Assembly: GCA_026413225.1 (NCBI GenBank)
Contig: CM048552.1
Span: 22,433,001-22,497,000, forward strand
Reading direction: 5' to 3'
Source of the DNA: Otis tarda
Lineage: Eukaryota; Chordata; Aves; Otidiformes; Otididae
Length of the DNA stretch: 64,000 nucleotides
Shown: positions 11,590-22,413 of the stretch, one piece after another
How the letters are laid out: every line of letters starts with the position of its first letter
How positions within the stretch are numbered: the first letter of the stretch is position 1
Made by a program: the position numbers and the translations under genes
The notes under the pieces: model-generated
The model's database searches: none
What the model was told of the DNA's origin: nothing
Seen by the model: the letters and a program-made list of their open reading frames with translations, nothing else

Positions 11590-13926
11590 CTGCTTGAAAA
11601 GAGAGCACTCAGCATTAGTTAGTTTCATTAACTAGTTTCACAAAATCAATTACCCAAAATTTTCATGGTTTGATTACTGAGAAAGGAACTGGTTTGCTAA
11701 CTTTATAAGCATCCCAGAAAGTTAATCATATAAAATAGTAAGAATAGAAACAACCGCTACTTTGGATTACTGAATAATTTGCTTCTTTTTATCTGTAACA
11801 TGTAACATTTTTTATAGTCAGTCTGATCCATTAGAGCTAAATGAATTGATTCTACAGTGGCTCATGTGAAAAATTCTGATTACACAGTTGTCTTGTTTCA
11901 GTCCCTTATTTACCACTCATCAACGACTCAGCAGAACATTTAAACATACACCCAAAAGTGTTGTTCCACCATTAGTTCAGAAATTTTTCAATTTTCTGTA
12001 TTCCTGTTCCAGAAAAGATTTAATTGTAGACTGAATTTTAGACATCCACTTAAGTGACCAACAAAATGTTGCTTTCTTGATTAACAACTGTTTACCCACC
12101 AAGGGCTGCATCGTAAAAAGCCTTGTCTCATATAAACAACTACTACCCATATAAGTGATCTTACTTAAATGAACACCTTTGCTCAAGTGACTGAGCACAA
12201 CACACAGCATCGTGACCAAACACCTCTTTCCTGTAACTTTTTTGAGAAGAACATAATGGATATCCTTGGGTATGTCTACAATAGAGTCACAGAAGATAGT
12301 TCTGTGAGAGTCGACTCAGATACAGAGACAGCATTGCCATCAACAGAGAAAGTCTCAGACTAATCAGAGAGGATAGTTATGTAGCTTTTGGGCCTACATC
12401 AGTGCATGTGCATCGTATTAGAGTGTGCAGCCTTGTGTGGGTCAACTGAAGGCACTCACACTACCTGAGGAATCTTTGCAGTAGTTTCCAGCACACAATA
12501 GAGATTTTTTTCGGAGTTATAGTGCAATAAATGGACCAAATTAAATATCAAACCTTTTAGGATTAATTAGAAAAAAAAAAAGGGAAAATTCACTCTGACC
12601 ATGAATATTAATATTCAGCCATTAAATGCAATGAGTTCATACAGGAACATACTCATTGTCTGTAATAAACTAAACTTGGATTGTGTTCTGGGTAGCAGAT
12701 ATGACCATTACAAGCCAAACTTCATTTTAACCTTTTTTTTTCTTTTTTTTTTTTTTCTCTCTTGCAAGTAATGAGTCGTGCTTGATGACAGCAGATGGCA
12801 AATCCCACAGGGACCCTCATATGTGTAAAATTAAATATATTTGGTTTTGCAAGATCAAAGCTTTGTTGAAGCCCATAAAATAGTGACTCTGAACAATCAC
12901 TAAACACTTAGCCAGGAGTTCCTAATCAAAAAAAGCATTCAACAGTCTTGAGTCAGCCTCCCTCTAGAATAATAAGCATAAAGTTTCAAAAATTAAGACT
13001 TTGTATTTGATTTTATTTGCCTTTTCAGTTGTTACCTCAAGTTTACTGGCTTCTCTCCACAACCAGGAAAGCCTGAAACCTACTTTTCAAGACAAAAGCT
13101 AGAATTCTAACCAACCTTATAAATCCAGTCCATTCAGCATCATGAGACTTCAGATTGAAGTATTAAGCAGTTCAAGATAAATGCAAAGAAAAACATTTAA
13201 AATTTCAGCACATAAATGCTGGAAGAAATGAGGGATCCAATATTTCAACATCTACAATTTCAAGACATTGGACAAGGTTAAAGAAAGCCCTTCAGAGAGA
13301 TCTTAGTAAGAGTACAAAACAATTGTGCCCTACCAAAGTACTGTTGTGGCTCCAGTAAGCTTTAAAGAGATTTAGCTTCATCTCACTTACTTTTTAGGTG
13401 TCTAAATGTTAAATATCCAAATCTGATCTAATCACAGTAGACTCTTATGATAGTCAGTGAAAAGAAAGAGATACTTTCAGAGCTAAATCCCTCTAACCTT
13501 TCTTATGTGCCTGTCTTCAGATTAGAAGAGTTTTCTTCTCAATATGTCTGTTTCACTTACTTTAAAGGGAATCTGACACAAATAGTGTAGACTTGAACAC
13601 TTATCTTTTAGACAGGAAAGTCACGGCAGATTAATAATGCCTTTACGTAAACAAAAAGCAGACCCTATTTACCCCAAAAAATTTAGCAAACATGACTAGC
13701 TTCACAATCATCTCCACTTTTTATTTCTTAATAGTGAGTCAGTGAGTATTTTGAATAAGTCATGCGGTTAGTGTACAAGAACAGACTGTGATTATGAATA
13801 GTTTTAAGTATCAGAGAAGAAAAGAGGACTTTGCAACTACTTTTATTCCAAAATCTCTCTCTTCACATTATGCCTTTAGTAATGGCCTTCAATCTCACAG
13901 TTTGAATAAATATGCATAGCTCTTAC
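11590..13926. other. IL17REL intron 10-11
   Basis: AT-rich intron with one pyrimidine tract; nothing else seen. Confidence 0.7.
12728..12762 (+). repeat. Poly-T/pyrimidine tract
   Basis: Runs of T interrupted by C over about 35 bp in the intron between IL17REL exons 10 and 11. Nothing else is visible around it. Confidence 0.8.
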
Positions 13927-14090
13927 TTTCTCAGGAAAATTTTTGGAAGAGTTTTGTATATCTTCACAGTGGTCGTTAGACTTCATTAACCTGCATAGGT
14001 TAACCACGACAAGCACAGGACAGGCTGGCTCCCAAGCTAGGGTTTGTGTCACTGGGTTATAAACAATATTATCCCATAGCGCCTTCGTAT
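13927..14090 (-). CDS. IL17REL: IL17REL coding exon 10
   Basis: Acceptor CTCTTTGTGCACAG, donor AAA|GTAAGA. It reads TKALWDNIVYNPVTQTLAWE, PACPVLVVVNLCRLMKSNDH and CEDIQNSSKNFPEK. It aligns with the IL17RE stretch around LTLRCPLKLEAALCQRHD, keeping the cysteines of CPV and LCR. NSS is a glycosylation sequon. At 164 bp it is the longest exon of the gene seen here. Confidence 0.94.
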
Positions 14091-15706
14091 CTGTGCACAA
14101 AGAGTGGAAACATTATTCAAGATGTCTAAAAATGAATAAAATTTTTCATAAATCTGGTACCTATACATGTGCTTAAAACCAAAAGCATTGCTTTTCCATT
14201 TCCTTGTCATTCTCACCAATCAGAACCTCAGCGCTTCACACTGTAATGATGTAAAAATTGAATTCACGCCACAAAAGTGTTGGTATTTACCTGAGATACT
14301 CAACCTGTGAGCTTACTCTTACCAGTCTCCCACTACGGTGATAGATAGGCATCACCAGGGCTCTTAAGTAGGCTGCACAAGCTCCTGGAAGTGCATTCTC
14401 TGCTCATCAATCACAGGGGGAGTGTAACACAAGTAAATTCCTAAACCAAGGACCTTCAGTTAACTGTGTGTGGTAAACTAGAATGAATCCATACTTTAGT
14501 GACTAAAGGTCATGGTACTGGAGACTCAGATTCTGTGTGTCTTCCATAGGACTTACTTGAACACAACATATAGGTAAGAAGTAAATTCAAGCCTTTAGCT
14601 GAATATCAAGAACTCCAACAGTAAACAAAGCTGTGCAAGTAATTCCCAATAAATAATCTCACTGTGACCCGTGAGACCAAGCCTCAGGCTGAACAGCTAC
14701 TAAGAATAGAGGTTAGGACTTCATACTGCAGATGGTCAACAGGCTTCGCTTTGATCACCTTAAAGCCAGATCTGACTACATGACGTAGACATAAGTACAG
14801 ACAGAGCTTGAGCATTCCGATAAGTACTCTCTGTTGCATAGAGGAAAAAAAAAAATCCCTTTTTATTTAGCCAAACTGCACTCCATTGCTACAAAGGAAT
14901 GGTAGTGTAACAAACACTATATTCTGCCACAATAAAATAAATTTGAAATGAAGGCTGGGCTTACTAAAGAGGAAATTGCTTCCCTACAAGAATGTAAAAG
15001 GACTGCAGTGAATGTCTATGCAGTTTAATGGAGTGCTGTTATGGGTTGGTGTTTTTATTCTCTCTCATGTTTTTTTTTTAATCAAATACTAAAATCTCTT
15101 AATCTTAGCATAGTCTGGGGAAAAATATTGTTATACTTAAGTTGGCCTTAACATGATAAAATATTTGTTCAGGCTATGCTTTTTTCTATCTGCCTGGTAA
15201 AACTTTCACTAAAGACCTATACAGTATGACAATTTCTTTTTCAGCTGTTATCTCAGACCAAACTCTGACTTTGCTGGAACATTTTGTGTGAATAATTTCC
15301 CATTAAGTATAGGAACTCCCATATGCAGTTAACTATCTTCCTTTTCAGCTCCCTGTTCCCTCCTTTAAGGTGCTAGACTTCAAATCTGTCCTTGAAGCCT
15401 TCTTCTCACATCAGAATTTCAAAGCTGACCTCAGTGGCTTTTCTTCCTTCTGACGAGTTTGCATGTACTTAAGAAAATATGGGGAAATGACTGTAAAGTT
15501 ACTTAGTGTTTATATTGGCATAAACTTGGTGAACAATTTGGTCTGAAATTAAGTTATTTTGTATACCCACAGTATATTAAACCAATATGACAATTTCCTT
15601 GAAGTTTTGCAATGTATGGTGTTCATCTTAGATGAATTTCAAATTGTGACATACTACAGGAGCTGCTGAAAATCACTCATATAAAGAGTAATGACACAGT
15701 ACTCGC
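14091..15706 (-). other. IL17REL intron 9-10, GC-AG type
   Basis: 1616-bp intron that, on the minus strand, begins GCGAGT and ends TGTGCACAG. Contents are AT-rich with no recognised repeat. Confidence 0.7.
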
Positions 15707-15761
15707 CATTTTCAAAGGGGCAAAGTTGTATCCTCCTTGCATCTGGAATTGCCAGCCAACC
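15707..15761 (-). CDS. IL17REL: IL17REL coding exon 9, followed by a GC-AG intron
   Basis: Acceptor TTTGGGTTGTAG, phase 0. It reads GWLAIPDARRIQLCPFEN plus one G. It continues exon 8 directly (LCIE-GWLAIPDARR) and corresponds to EASYLQEDTVRRKKCPF in human IL17RE. The exon must end in phase 1 so that G plus AT of exon 10 makes Asp (FEN-D-TKALWD). At that point the intron begins GCGAGT rather than GT. The nearest GT, four bases on, would shift exon 10 into a stop codon. Confidence 0.88.
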
Positions 15762-15940
15762 CTACAACCCAAAAAGTGGCCATTAGCTAGATATTCTCAG
15801 ATATACCGGTTTTTAACATTTCAGACAGAATGTGACAGAAAACATTTCCACCAAAGATAAAAATGCTATGTTAATTAGAAAGCTTTGCAAGTAGCTTTTT
15901 AAAAGGGTGTTTTGCACTAGGTATCTATTGTTCATTGTTA

Positions 15941-15993
15941 GGGGGACTGGAGCTGATGAACTAAGGTGATCCCTTCTAACACTATATTCCTAC
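15941..15993 (+). mobile_element. Probable CR1 3' end remnant
   Basis: GGGGGACTGGAGCTGATGAA-CTAAGGTGATCCCTTCTAAC-ACTATATTCCTAC resembles the CR1 3' end in which a TGGACTAGATGATC phrase is followed by CCCTTCCAACC. It is short, and a different old LINE tail is possible. Confidence 0.4.
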
Positions 15994-16344
15994 TATTTCT
16001 TAGTCATATATTTAGCCCAAGTTATTTAGAAAGTCTTCCAGTTTGATTTTCGTTAAGTTTCTTACAGTGTCATTACCTTCTAGGGGTATCAAAAGACATT
16101 CAAGAATCAGAATACCAGATCTCTTGGCCTCTGTAACGGTAAAGGATGTAATCTTAAATCTGAGGACTAACATTTAACCCAATCTTCAAGTACATATGCA
16201 TAGCTATTCCTATACCTTAATTATGTAGATTCGTGTCCAAATGTTTCTATTACTCACAGTTCCCATCTATTTGCTCAGCAAACATATTGTGGAATTTTCT
16301 GTGTATATGCTGAGAGGAATAATATCTTTCCAGTGACCTTGTAC

Positions 16345-16430
16345 ATTTCAGAGTGGAATAAAAAAATCCCTAGGTTTGGAAGGGACCTTGTAGTTCAACT
16401 TGCATATTAAGGCATGTGATTTTAGGTGCT
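16345..16430 (-). mobile_element. Old CR1 3' end remnant
   Basis: CCCTAGGTTTGGAAGGGACC-TTGTAGTTCAAC matches the antisense CR1 tail region (GGTTGGAAGGGACCTT...AGTCCAAC). The 8-bp tail repeats have decayed. Confidence 0.6.
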
Positions 16431-17439
16431 TACAACATACACATCTGAGTGTGACTAAGGTGCCCAAATTGCTATTTATAGTAGTCATATGAAGATCTAG
16501 CCAATGTAGCCAGTGGAGTCTACAGTGCTATCCAGCACATCCCAAAATAGCCACCTACATCTGGTTAGTTGAGTAAAGGACTGCATTAACTAGATCTCCA
16601 TTGACTATAAGAGTTTGGACATCTAATTCAAATGTAGATATCTACATCTGGATATCTACATTTAAGTATCTTAATCTGCAAGGTAAATTCTACCCCAAAA
16701 TTCACTGAGAAACTAGGTTCACATCGTATCTTTATATCTTACCAAGATAATTTTAGTTTGCTGACTTTTTATTCCTTTTTATGAAAGCTATTCCAAAATC
16801 TTACTTCTCCAATTATCAGGAAAAAAAAAAAATCTGTAGCTATCCTGAATATATTCATGGAATTAAGGTTATCCCTCTTCATCCTTTTGGCAAGAATGGC
16901 TTTAGCTTAAAAAATCTGGGTTTTTTTCTTCATGTATTTAGACACAAACATATTTTCTCTTTGCATGTGTTTTACCAGGTTAATGCTAACATGTTCTTTG
17001 AATCTCCTTTATAAGATAGTGTCTCCATTCCCCAAGCATTCTAGATTTTTGTGTACATCTTGCATTTTAATTAATCTTTCTTGAATATGGATACAAGAAT
17101 TGCCAACAGTATTTCAAAGAAGTCATTGTCCCTACTTTCCTGTTAGCTTTGAAATAATCTAACCCACTAGACCGTTGTTCATGTTTACGCCATGTAAGCA
17201 TGTTAGTTTAATCATCCTGAGATGAACTATTACACCCAGATCTGTTTTCCTCCACTGTTATTTCTAAAAGAGGACTTGCATCTTACAGCAAGAATTCTCA
17301 TTTAGAGCAAGTGCATGAACTTGCACTTCATACATTACACTTCATTCTCCTTCAGTTATTTCACATATTAAGATCTCTAATCTCTTCCAATTATCCTGAT
17401 CCTCTTCCATTTTGATTACACCTCTCAACTGTACTGTCA

Positions 17440-17800
17440 GCAAATCTCATTAACAGATTCCCACCTTTTGTGCCTATATTATTGATGAAAACAGTTATAT
17501 AAGAACTGCTGTAAGTGTGGTCCTTAAATAACCTTCCTACTAGCACAGCCCCATTCGACAGGAGCAGTCGAGTCAGCCCTCCAGCTAGGTATTATCTACC
17601 ACATAAATCTTGTTCTCACTCCCAGCTTCCTCAATTCCTCTTTTAGTTTCTCATGCAATACTATATCAAATGCTGTGCTGAAATTCAGCCAGATTAAATT
17701 TTCTCTTTTCATTGCATATAAAAAAAATCTGTCAAATTAATCTTACACAATACTTCCCATAAATTAATGTAAATTGTATCCCATTTTCTTCTTATCTCCA
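17440..17800 (-). mobile_element. Ancient LINE (CR1/L3-like) reverse transcriptase remnant
   Basis: CTCATGCAATACTATATCAA-ATGCTGTGCTGAAATTCAGC-CAGATTAAATTTTCT follows the antisense reverse-transcriptase phrase (ATCAAAAGCCTTGCTGAAATCCAG) of CR1-clade LINEs. Heavily decayed. It lies in the IL17REL intron between exons 8 and 9. Confidence 0.5.
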
Positions 17801-17988
17801 TGTTTTAATTAGTATTTCCTAAAAAATCTCTTCTACATTTACATAATCATAAAGTCAGATAAGCCTTAGTCAAAAACTTAGGCCTAGAGCCTTTTTCTAT
17901 AGATTTTTCCTCCTTTCTTAGCACAAATCCCAGATAAAATTTCTTTAATCAGAAACACAAGTATATACCAAATTTGAGACTGCATTAC

Positions 17989-18060
17989 CTCAATGCAAAG
18001 ACAAGGGAGTAGCTGAGAATATTTCAAAGAAACTGATTTTAAAGGTTCCTTCCCTTTTAT
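17989..18060 (-). CDS. IL17REL: IL17REL coding exon 8
   Basis: Acceptor TTTTTCATTTCAG, 24 codons, phase 0 at both ends, donor GAG|GTAATG. It reads IKGKEPLKSVSLKYSQ followed by LLPCLCIE. LLPCLCIE is the best conserved signature of the IL17RE/IL17RC-like second ectodomain (human IL17RE has LLPCLCIEASY). Confidence 0.93.
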
Positions 18061-18223
18061 CTGAAATGAAAAAGATGGTCATGAATCCAGGACAGTAAAT
18101 TACTTTTAATAAAGCTAAATAAAGATATAGAAGGCCATGTCCTATAACTTTGACCTCAATGAGAATTTCCACCTACAGGTCACCCCCCATCAGTGCAACA
18201 AACTGCTTTGAGCTTTAACTCAC

Positions 18224-18363
18224 CACAGCAAATGCTCCTACATCTTCACAGGTAAACCATTTGTGGCACAGGCGAACGTAATAATCCTGATCTTGAAGAA
18301 AGTTGGATACATTCACTGATATAATTTTCCTTGCCCTGTCTACGTTGTAATCAAACTTTCTTG
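18224..18363 (-). CDS. IL17REL: IL17REL coding exon 7
   Basis: Acceptor CTTTTTCAG. It reads RKFDYNVDRARKIISVNVSN, then FLQDQDYYVRLCHKWFTCED and VGAFAV, ending at GTG|GTGAGT in phase 0. The DYYVRLCHKW-TCED segment matches the remembered human IL17RE stretch SVRLCHQWALECEE. NVS is a glycosylation sequon. This is one of the most diagnostic exons of the gene. Confidence 0.92.
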
Positions 18364-18621
18364 CTGAAAAAGAAAATTCAAGGATGAAATTATCCCATCT
18401 GGTTCTCTATTACTGTATTATTTCTATTTTATTATTTCTTTATAACCCGATGGAGATTAAATTCAACATCTATAGATTCTTACCTACAATTTTTAAATTA
18501 TTTTTATATCCTGATATTCCTAAAGATATTATGAGATATAATAATTTTCATGATAATAAATTTCAATATTATTCAGTTTTAAATTAGCACTGGCAATAAT
18601 GAGAGGCCAGGACACCTACCT

Positions 18622-18653
18622 GTACCCCACCAGTGTTGTACCCCACCAGTACC
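18622..18653 (+). repeat. Small tandem duplication
   Basis: GTACCCCACCAGT occurs twice, separated by GTT. A 16-bp unit duplicated in an intron. Confidence 0.8.
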
Positions 18654-18798
18654 TCAAAGTTAGTACTTGAAATCTTATGTAGTTCATGTACAAATACTCG
18701 AAATATACACACTAATACTACTACAAAAGCTGATTATCCCAAGGTTGCAATTTCATTCAACAGAGAATATGTGCAACTATATTAGACAAATACAATAA

Positions 18799-18820
18799 GT
18801 GGGGGGGATACGGGGGGAGG
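18799..18820 (+). repeat. G-run cluster
   Basis: GTGGGGGGGATACGGGGGGA followed by GGG, three G-runs close together in an otherwise AT-rich intron. Confidence 0.6.
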
Positions 18821-19542
18821 GTTATATCCATGGGTATGTCAAAATCAGGATAGTAGTTTGCCAAATTAATTTCAATGTGTTTATGAGATCTGACCATACA
18901 CAAGATATAAAACCAGCAATTCAAAGTGAAAGGACACAAACCTGTTTCCAAAAGCTCAAGTGTTAAATAGGATGTCAATACCTTTATCTGCTATCTAGCA
19001 TTTACAAGTCAATATAAAGAAACAAGTTTTCCAGGACATTACCTATCAAGTACATGCTAATTCTAAGTAGTGGTAGTTGCAAATCATCTTTTTTTCCCCT
19101 GCTTATTCAGCTATGAAAACATATCATTCTACAGGTCACTAGAAATATCTCACAGCTTTATGTTGTATAGATCAGCTCACCTGAACAAGCTGGAATATAT
19201 TTTCCCACATCACTGTTTCTGCAATCTGCAAAATAGAAGCCAGAGTTTTCTTCAGTGCTGCTTTATTTATACAACTGTGTAAAAAAACTGCCAAATTATC
19301 CAATAGCTCCCCAACAGGAAATCTTTATCCTATACCCCTTTTTAAAGGCAGATTTACATCCACTTCTAGATAAACAGCAAAAAAAGAAAAGTATCTTTAC
19401 CACACACAGAGATTATATCACAACTTGCCTTAAGGAGCTATCTCACCAGTCTGGGCTTTCTACTGGAAAACCTCAGCAGCAGCTTCAGGTAGCAATCTAG
19501 GATATAACACTGCACTTCTTTACCTAGTATCTAACAATAATT

Positions 19543-19568
19543 TAAGTAATAATAATAATAATAATAAT
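19543..19568 (+). repeat. (AAT)n microsatellite
   Basis: About eight AAT/ATA units in the intron between IL17REL exons 6 and 7. Confidence 0.9.
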
Positions 19569-19752
19569 TTAAGTTATGCTTTCCTTGAAAGCTCTTCCTG
19601 TTGTGGAAGAGGCCAGGCAACATTTTCAGAACTAATATCAAATATTTATATCTCTGAAACTTAGATCTTGATTTAAGAACACTAAATCAGCTCATAATGT
19701 GCTGCCTACTGTTTTCACCTCTCCTTGCCTAACTCAGTATTAGAGTAGCACT

Positions 19753-19820
19753 AGGATGAGGGGTAATGGTTTTAAAATAGAGGGAGGTAGATTCAGACAT
19801 ACGGAAAAAAATTTTTGTAA
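19753..19820 (+). mobile_element. Short CR1 remnant
   Basis: GATGAGGGGTAATGGTTTTA-AAATAGAGGGAGGTAGATTC-AGACATACGGAAAAAAATTT corresponds to the CR1 3' region AGGGGTAATGGTTTTAAACT...AGATATAAGGAAGAAATTT. Confidence 0.7.
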
Positions 19821-20709
19821 AGTGTCTTAAAACTGGGCTTTATGAAACCTTCTTTTCCCCCCTCTTTATTCACTTCAATAGAGAGTTGGGATTTATCAGA
19901 AAATGAAAGGCTTTTTAAATACAAAAAAGCTTTGCTTCTATGAAAGTGTGAAACAGCCACAATGTGCGTGATACCTTGTGCAAGGGGTGATACCGTACCA
20001 AAGGGCAAGGGTAAGAGCCACACACCCACAGGCTCTGGAGATGGGAAGGCAGGACAATCCCAGGCACTGGATCAAGGAAGGGGTCTCATTTTTGCACCAC
20101 CATTTGATGCACTTGTCTCCACTAGCCACGCTGTATCTTGGTTGGACCACAGTGCTGAATCTATTTTTATATGCATATGGTAGGCACTTTACCCCAAAAA
20201 CATGGAAAATGGTACCTTATAATATCCAGTTACATGAAAACAAGCAATAGAATGGTTAGCTAATAAAATTAAAATGAATTTTTTTTACACTTTCTTATTA
20301 AGCTTTCCTCAATCTCTGAGACCACTCATGGTCTAACTATGAAGAGAAGCAGAGGCTGCATCTTACGCACAGGGAGCACACAGGACGGAACCTGCAGGCA
20401 GACAAAGAGCATGTGCCAGTCACAGGAAGGCCAATTAGGACAAGGGCATAGTGTAGTTCAGTTTTCCATGTACTTCTAGATATAAACTCTGGTCTCTGGT
20501 TTTTACAGCAAGTTAGATATTTATATGCACAAAATAAACCATCAAAATGTAGAATAAGACTGGTTCTGGCATGATCTACCATCTCTTAGATCAGTAGATC
20601 CCAGAACATGATTTGGCTTTGCATTTGGGTGGGTTTTTTTATATGGCTGGGTTTTTTTTCTTTGAAAAGATGTCTCTTGAAAAACATCTGGTTTGAGATG
20701 TTTTCCTAC

Positions 20710-20824
20710 CTTCAACATAGTATTCCTGACTCAGCTTGACTTCACAGTAATTTGGGACTGTTTTCAAGGTCACATAGATGTGTTGTGCTACATTGACTTC
20801 AATGCAATTGAATTGTACCTGTAC
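20710..20824 (-). CDS. IL17REL: IL17REL coding exon 6
   Basis: Acceptor TTTTAAACAG, phase 0 start. It reads VQVQFNCIEVNVAQHIYVTL and then KTVPNYCEVKLSQEYYVE, ending at G|GTAGGA in phase 1. The motif IYVTLKTVPNYC, with conserved cysteines and alternating strands, is characteristic of the IL17RE-like ectodomain between the two fibronectin-like domains. The single last G completes an Ala codon with exon 7. Confidence 0.87.
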
Positions 20825-22303
20825 CTGTTTAAAACATTTATAAAATCAAGTTTGTGCGTGACTTCCAGAATACATGAAAACCACTGGTTATCAGAGTTAA
20901 GCAAACAATATTCTTTGTTTAGATTTATTTATATTTACAAGGAGCACTATGCAGTCTCAGATATTGTAGCATTAAGAACGTAAAGCAGATACCACTTAAT
21001 GAAAGGATTTCAAAGAGCATCACCACTTCTAATCCAGGATGTTGCTATCTTCCTCACCTCCAGAAATCCAAATATTTACAAGCTATCAAATAATCCTAAA
21101 ACCATAAAAATACAGGTACCTAATGCTTATTGAACTTCAAAAGCAAAAATGTCTTCATACTATCAAAAGTCCTAGTTTGTAGCATTTTACAAGCACAAAC
21201 ACTTGCAGAACAGGAAAAAAAATGTTAGTTTAAATATTTAATGGCAACTTCAGCAAATTTATTAATTCCAGTAATAGTTTGTGAGAGAGAAAGTAATTTA
21301 GGAGACAGAAGTTGAAGTCCAATTGTAGCAGGTCATTCCCTCACTGATAGCAGTAATTACTACATTCCATGTAGGTTTTCATGTTGGATATACTACTATT
21401 TAGTATAAGGCATTTGGAGGGTAAAAGACATCTTATGTTACCATTCTAGCCACTGAACTGAAACTAAGAAAATTTAATTAAATATGCTTGCTGAGTCTTG
21501 CCTATAAAACTCACCTTACTCTAAAAGCTACCAATTGTTCACTGCTGGCCCTGTGTCGCCTATAGGGACGTTTGATCATCAAGTGATACAGAGCGTAAAT
21601 TGCAATTGCAGTTTGGGAGAATAACTCTGTTTCACATGTGCAATCAATATAACATTTACAAAGCGCATTAAGTAACGCATTGTGCATGGGATTAATAACA
21701 GTTATCCACCAGTAATTGAAAGCAAAAATTAATCTCTCTTAAACAGTTGGTCAAGGATGGTTTGGTTTTTTTTTCCTCAGTTGCAAATTTTAACAACAAA
21801 TACTCCTGGGTTTAGTTAGCAAAAAATTGTACTCTGCTGTTGCAATTATTACTGTGGGTTTAGGGCAGATGGGCACAAGTGCTTAGGCACTTGGCTGTCT
21901 TCTAGATATGTAAATTCCATTGGCACGGTTGGACTTAAATCATATGTATGCACTTAAAATCCCTGTGGATTGTGGTTCCTAGCAACTGGAGTTACAAAAG
22001 CTTCCCCACAATTTGGTGGGCACAAAAAGAAAGATAGCAAGATTGATATGAAAATTAGGCTTTGCAGAGGTAGCTTATCTTGCAAAAAGGGAAGTAAGAA
22101 GTACAAAAATGATGGAAAATTGAATTATAGATTATAAAGGGACATTTTGTTATGGAGTTTCATTTGACAGTGCTGAAGCATACGTTTCATTGCAGTTTTC
22201 CACAAAATCAATAAGAGAAGAAAATAAGAGAGATAAATATATCTTTTTTTTTCCAAAGGCACATTAAGATTTAAATGAAAAGTAACCCAAAAAAGGAGTG
22301 TAC
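20825..22303. other. IL17REL intron 5-6
   Basis: AT-rich intron sequence; no exon or repeat recognised. Confidence 0.7.
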
Positions 22304-22413
22304 CTTCTTTCCATTAAGCATCTTGCTTTTTTTCCTAGCAAATCTCACATTTGTGCACTGAGATTGCTGTGTGTCCAGTGAAAGAGAACATATTTCCAGC
22401 CCACGGATATTTT
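22304..22413 (-). CDS. IL17REL: IL17REL coding exon 5
   Basis: Acceptor CTCATTTCAG, then two bases finishing a Glu codon, then NIRGLEICSLSLDTQQSQCT and NVRFARKKSKMLNGKK, ending at AAG|GTACAC in phase 0. The two cysteines and the pattern GLEIC-SLSLDT-QSQC-VRF look like the IL17RE/IL17REL ectodomain. Two other frames are partly open, but only this one agrees in phase with exons 4 and 6 on both sides. Confidence 0.8.
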
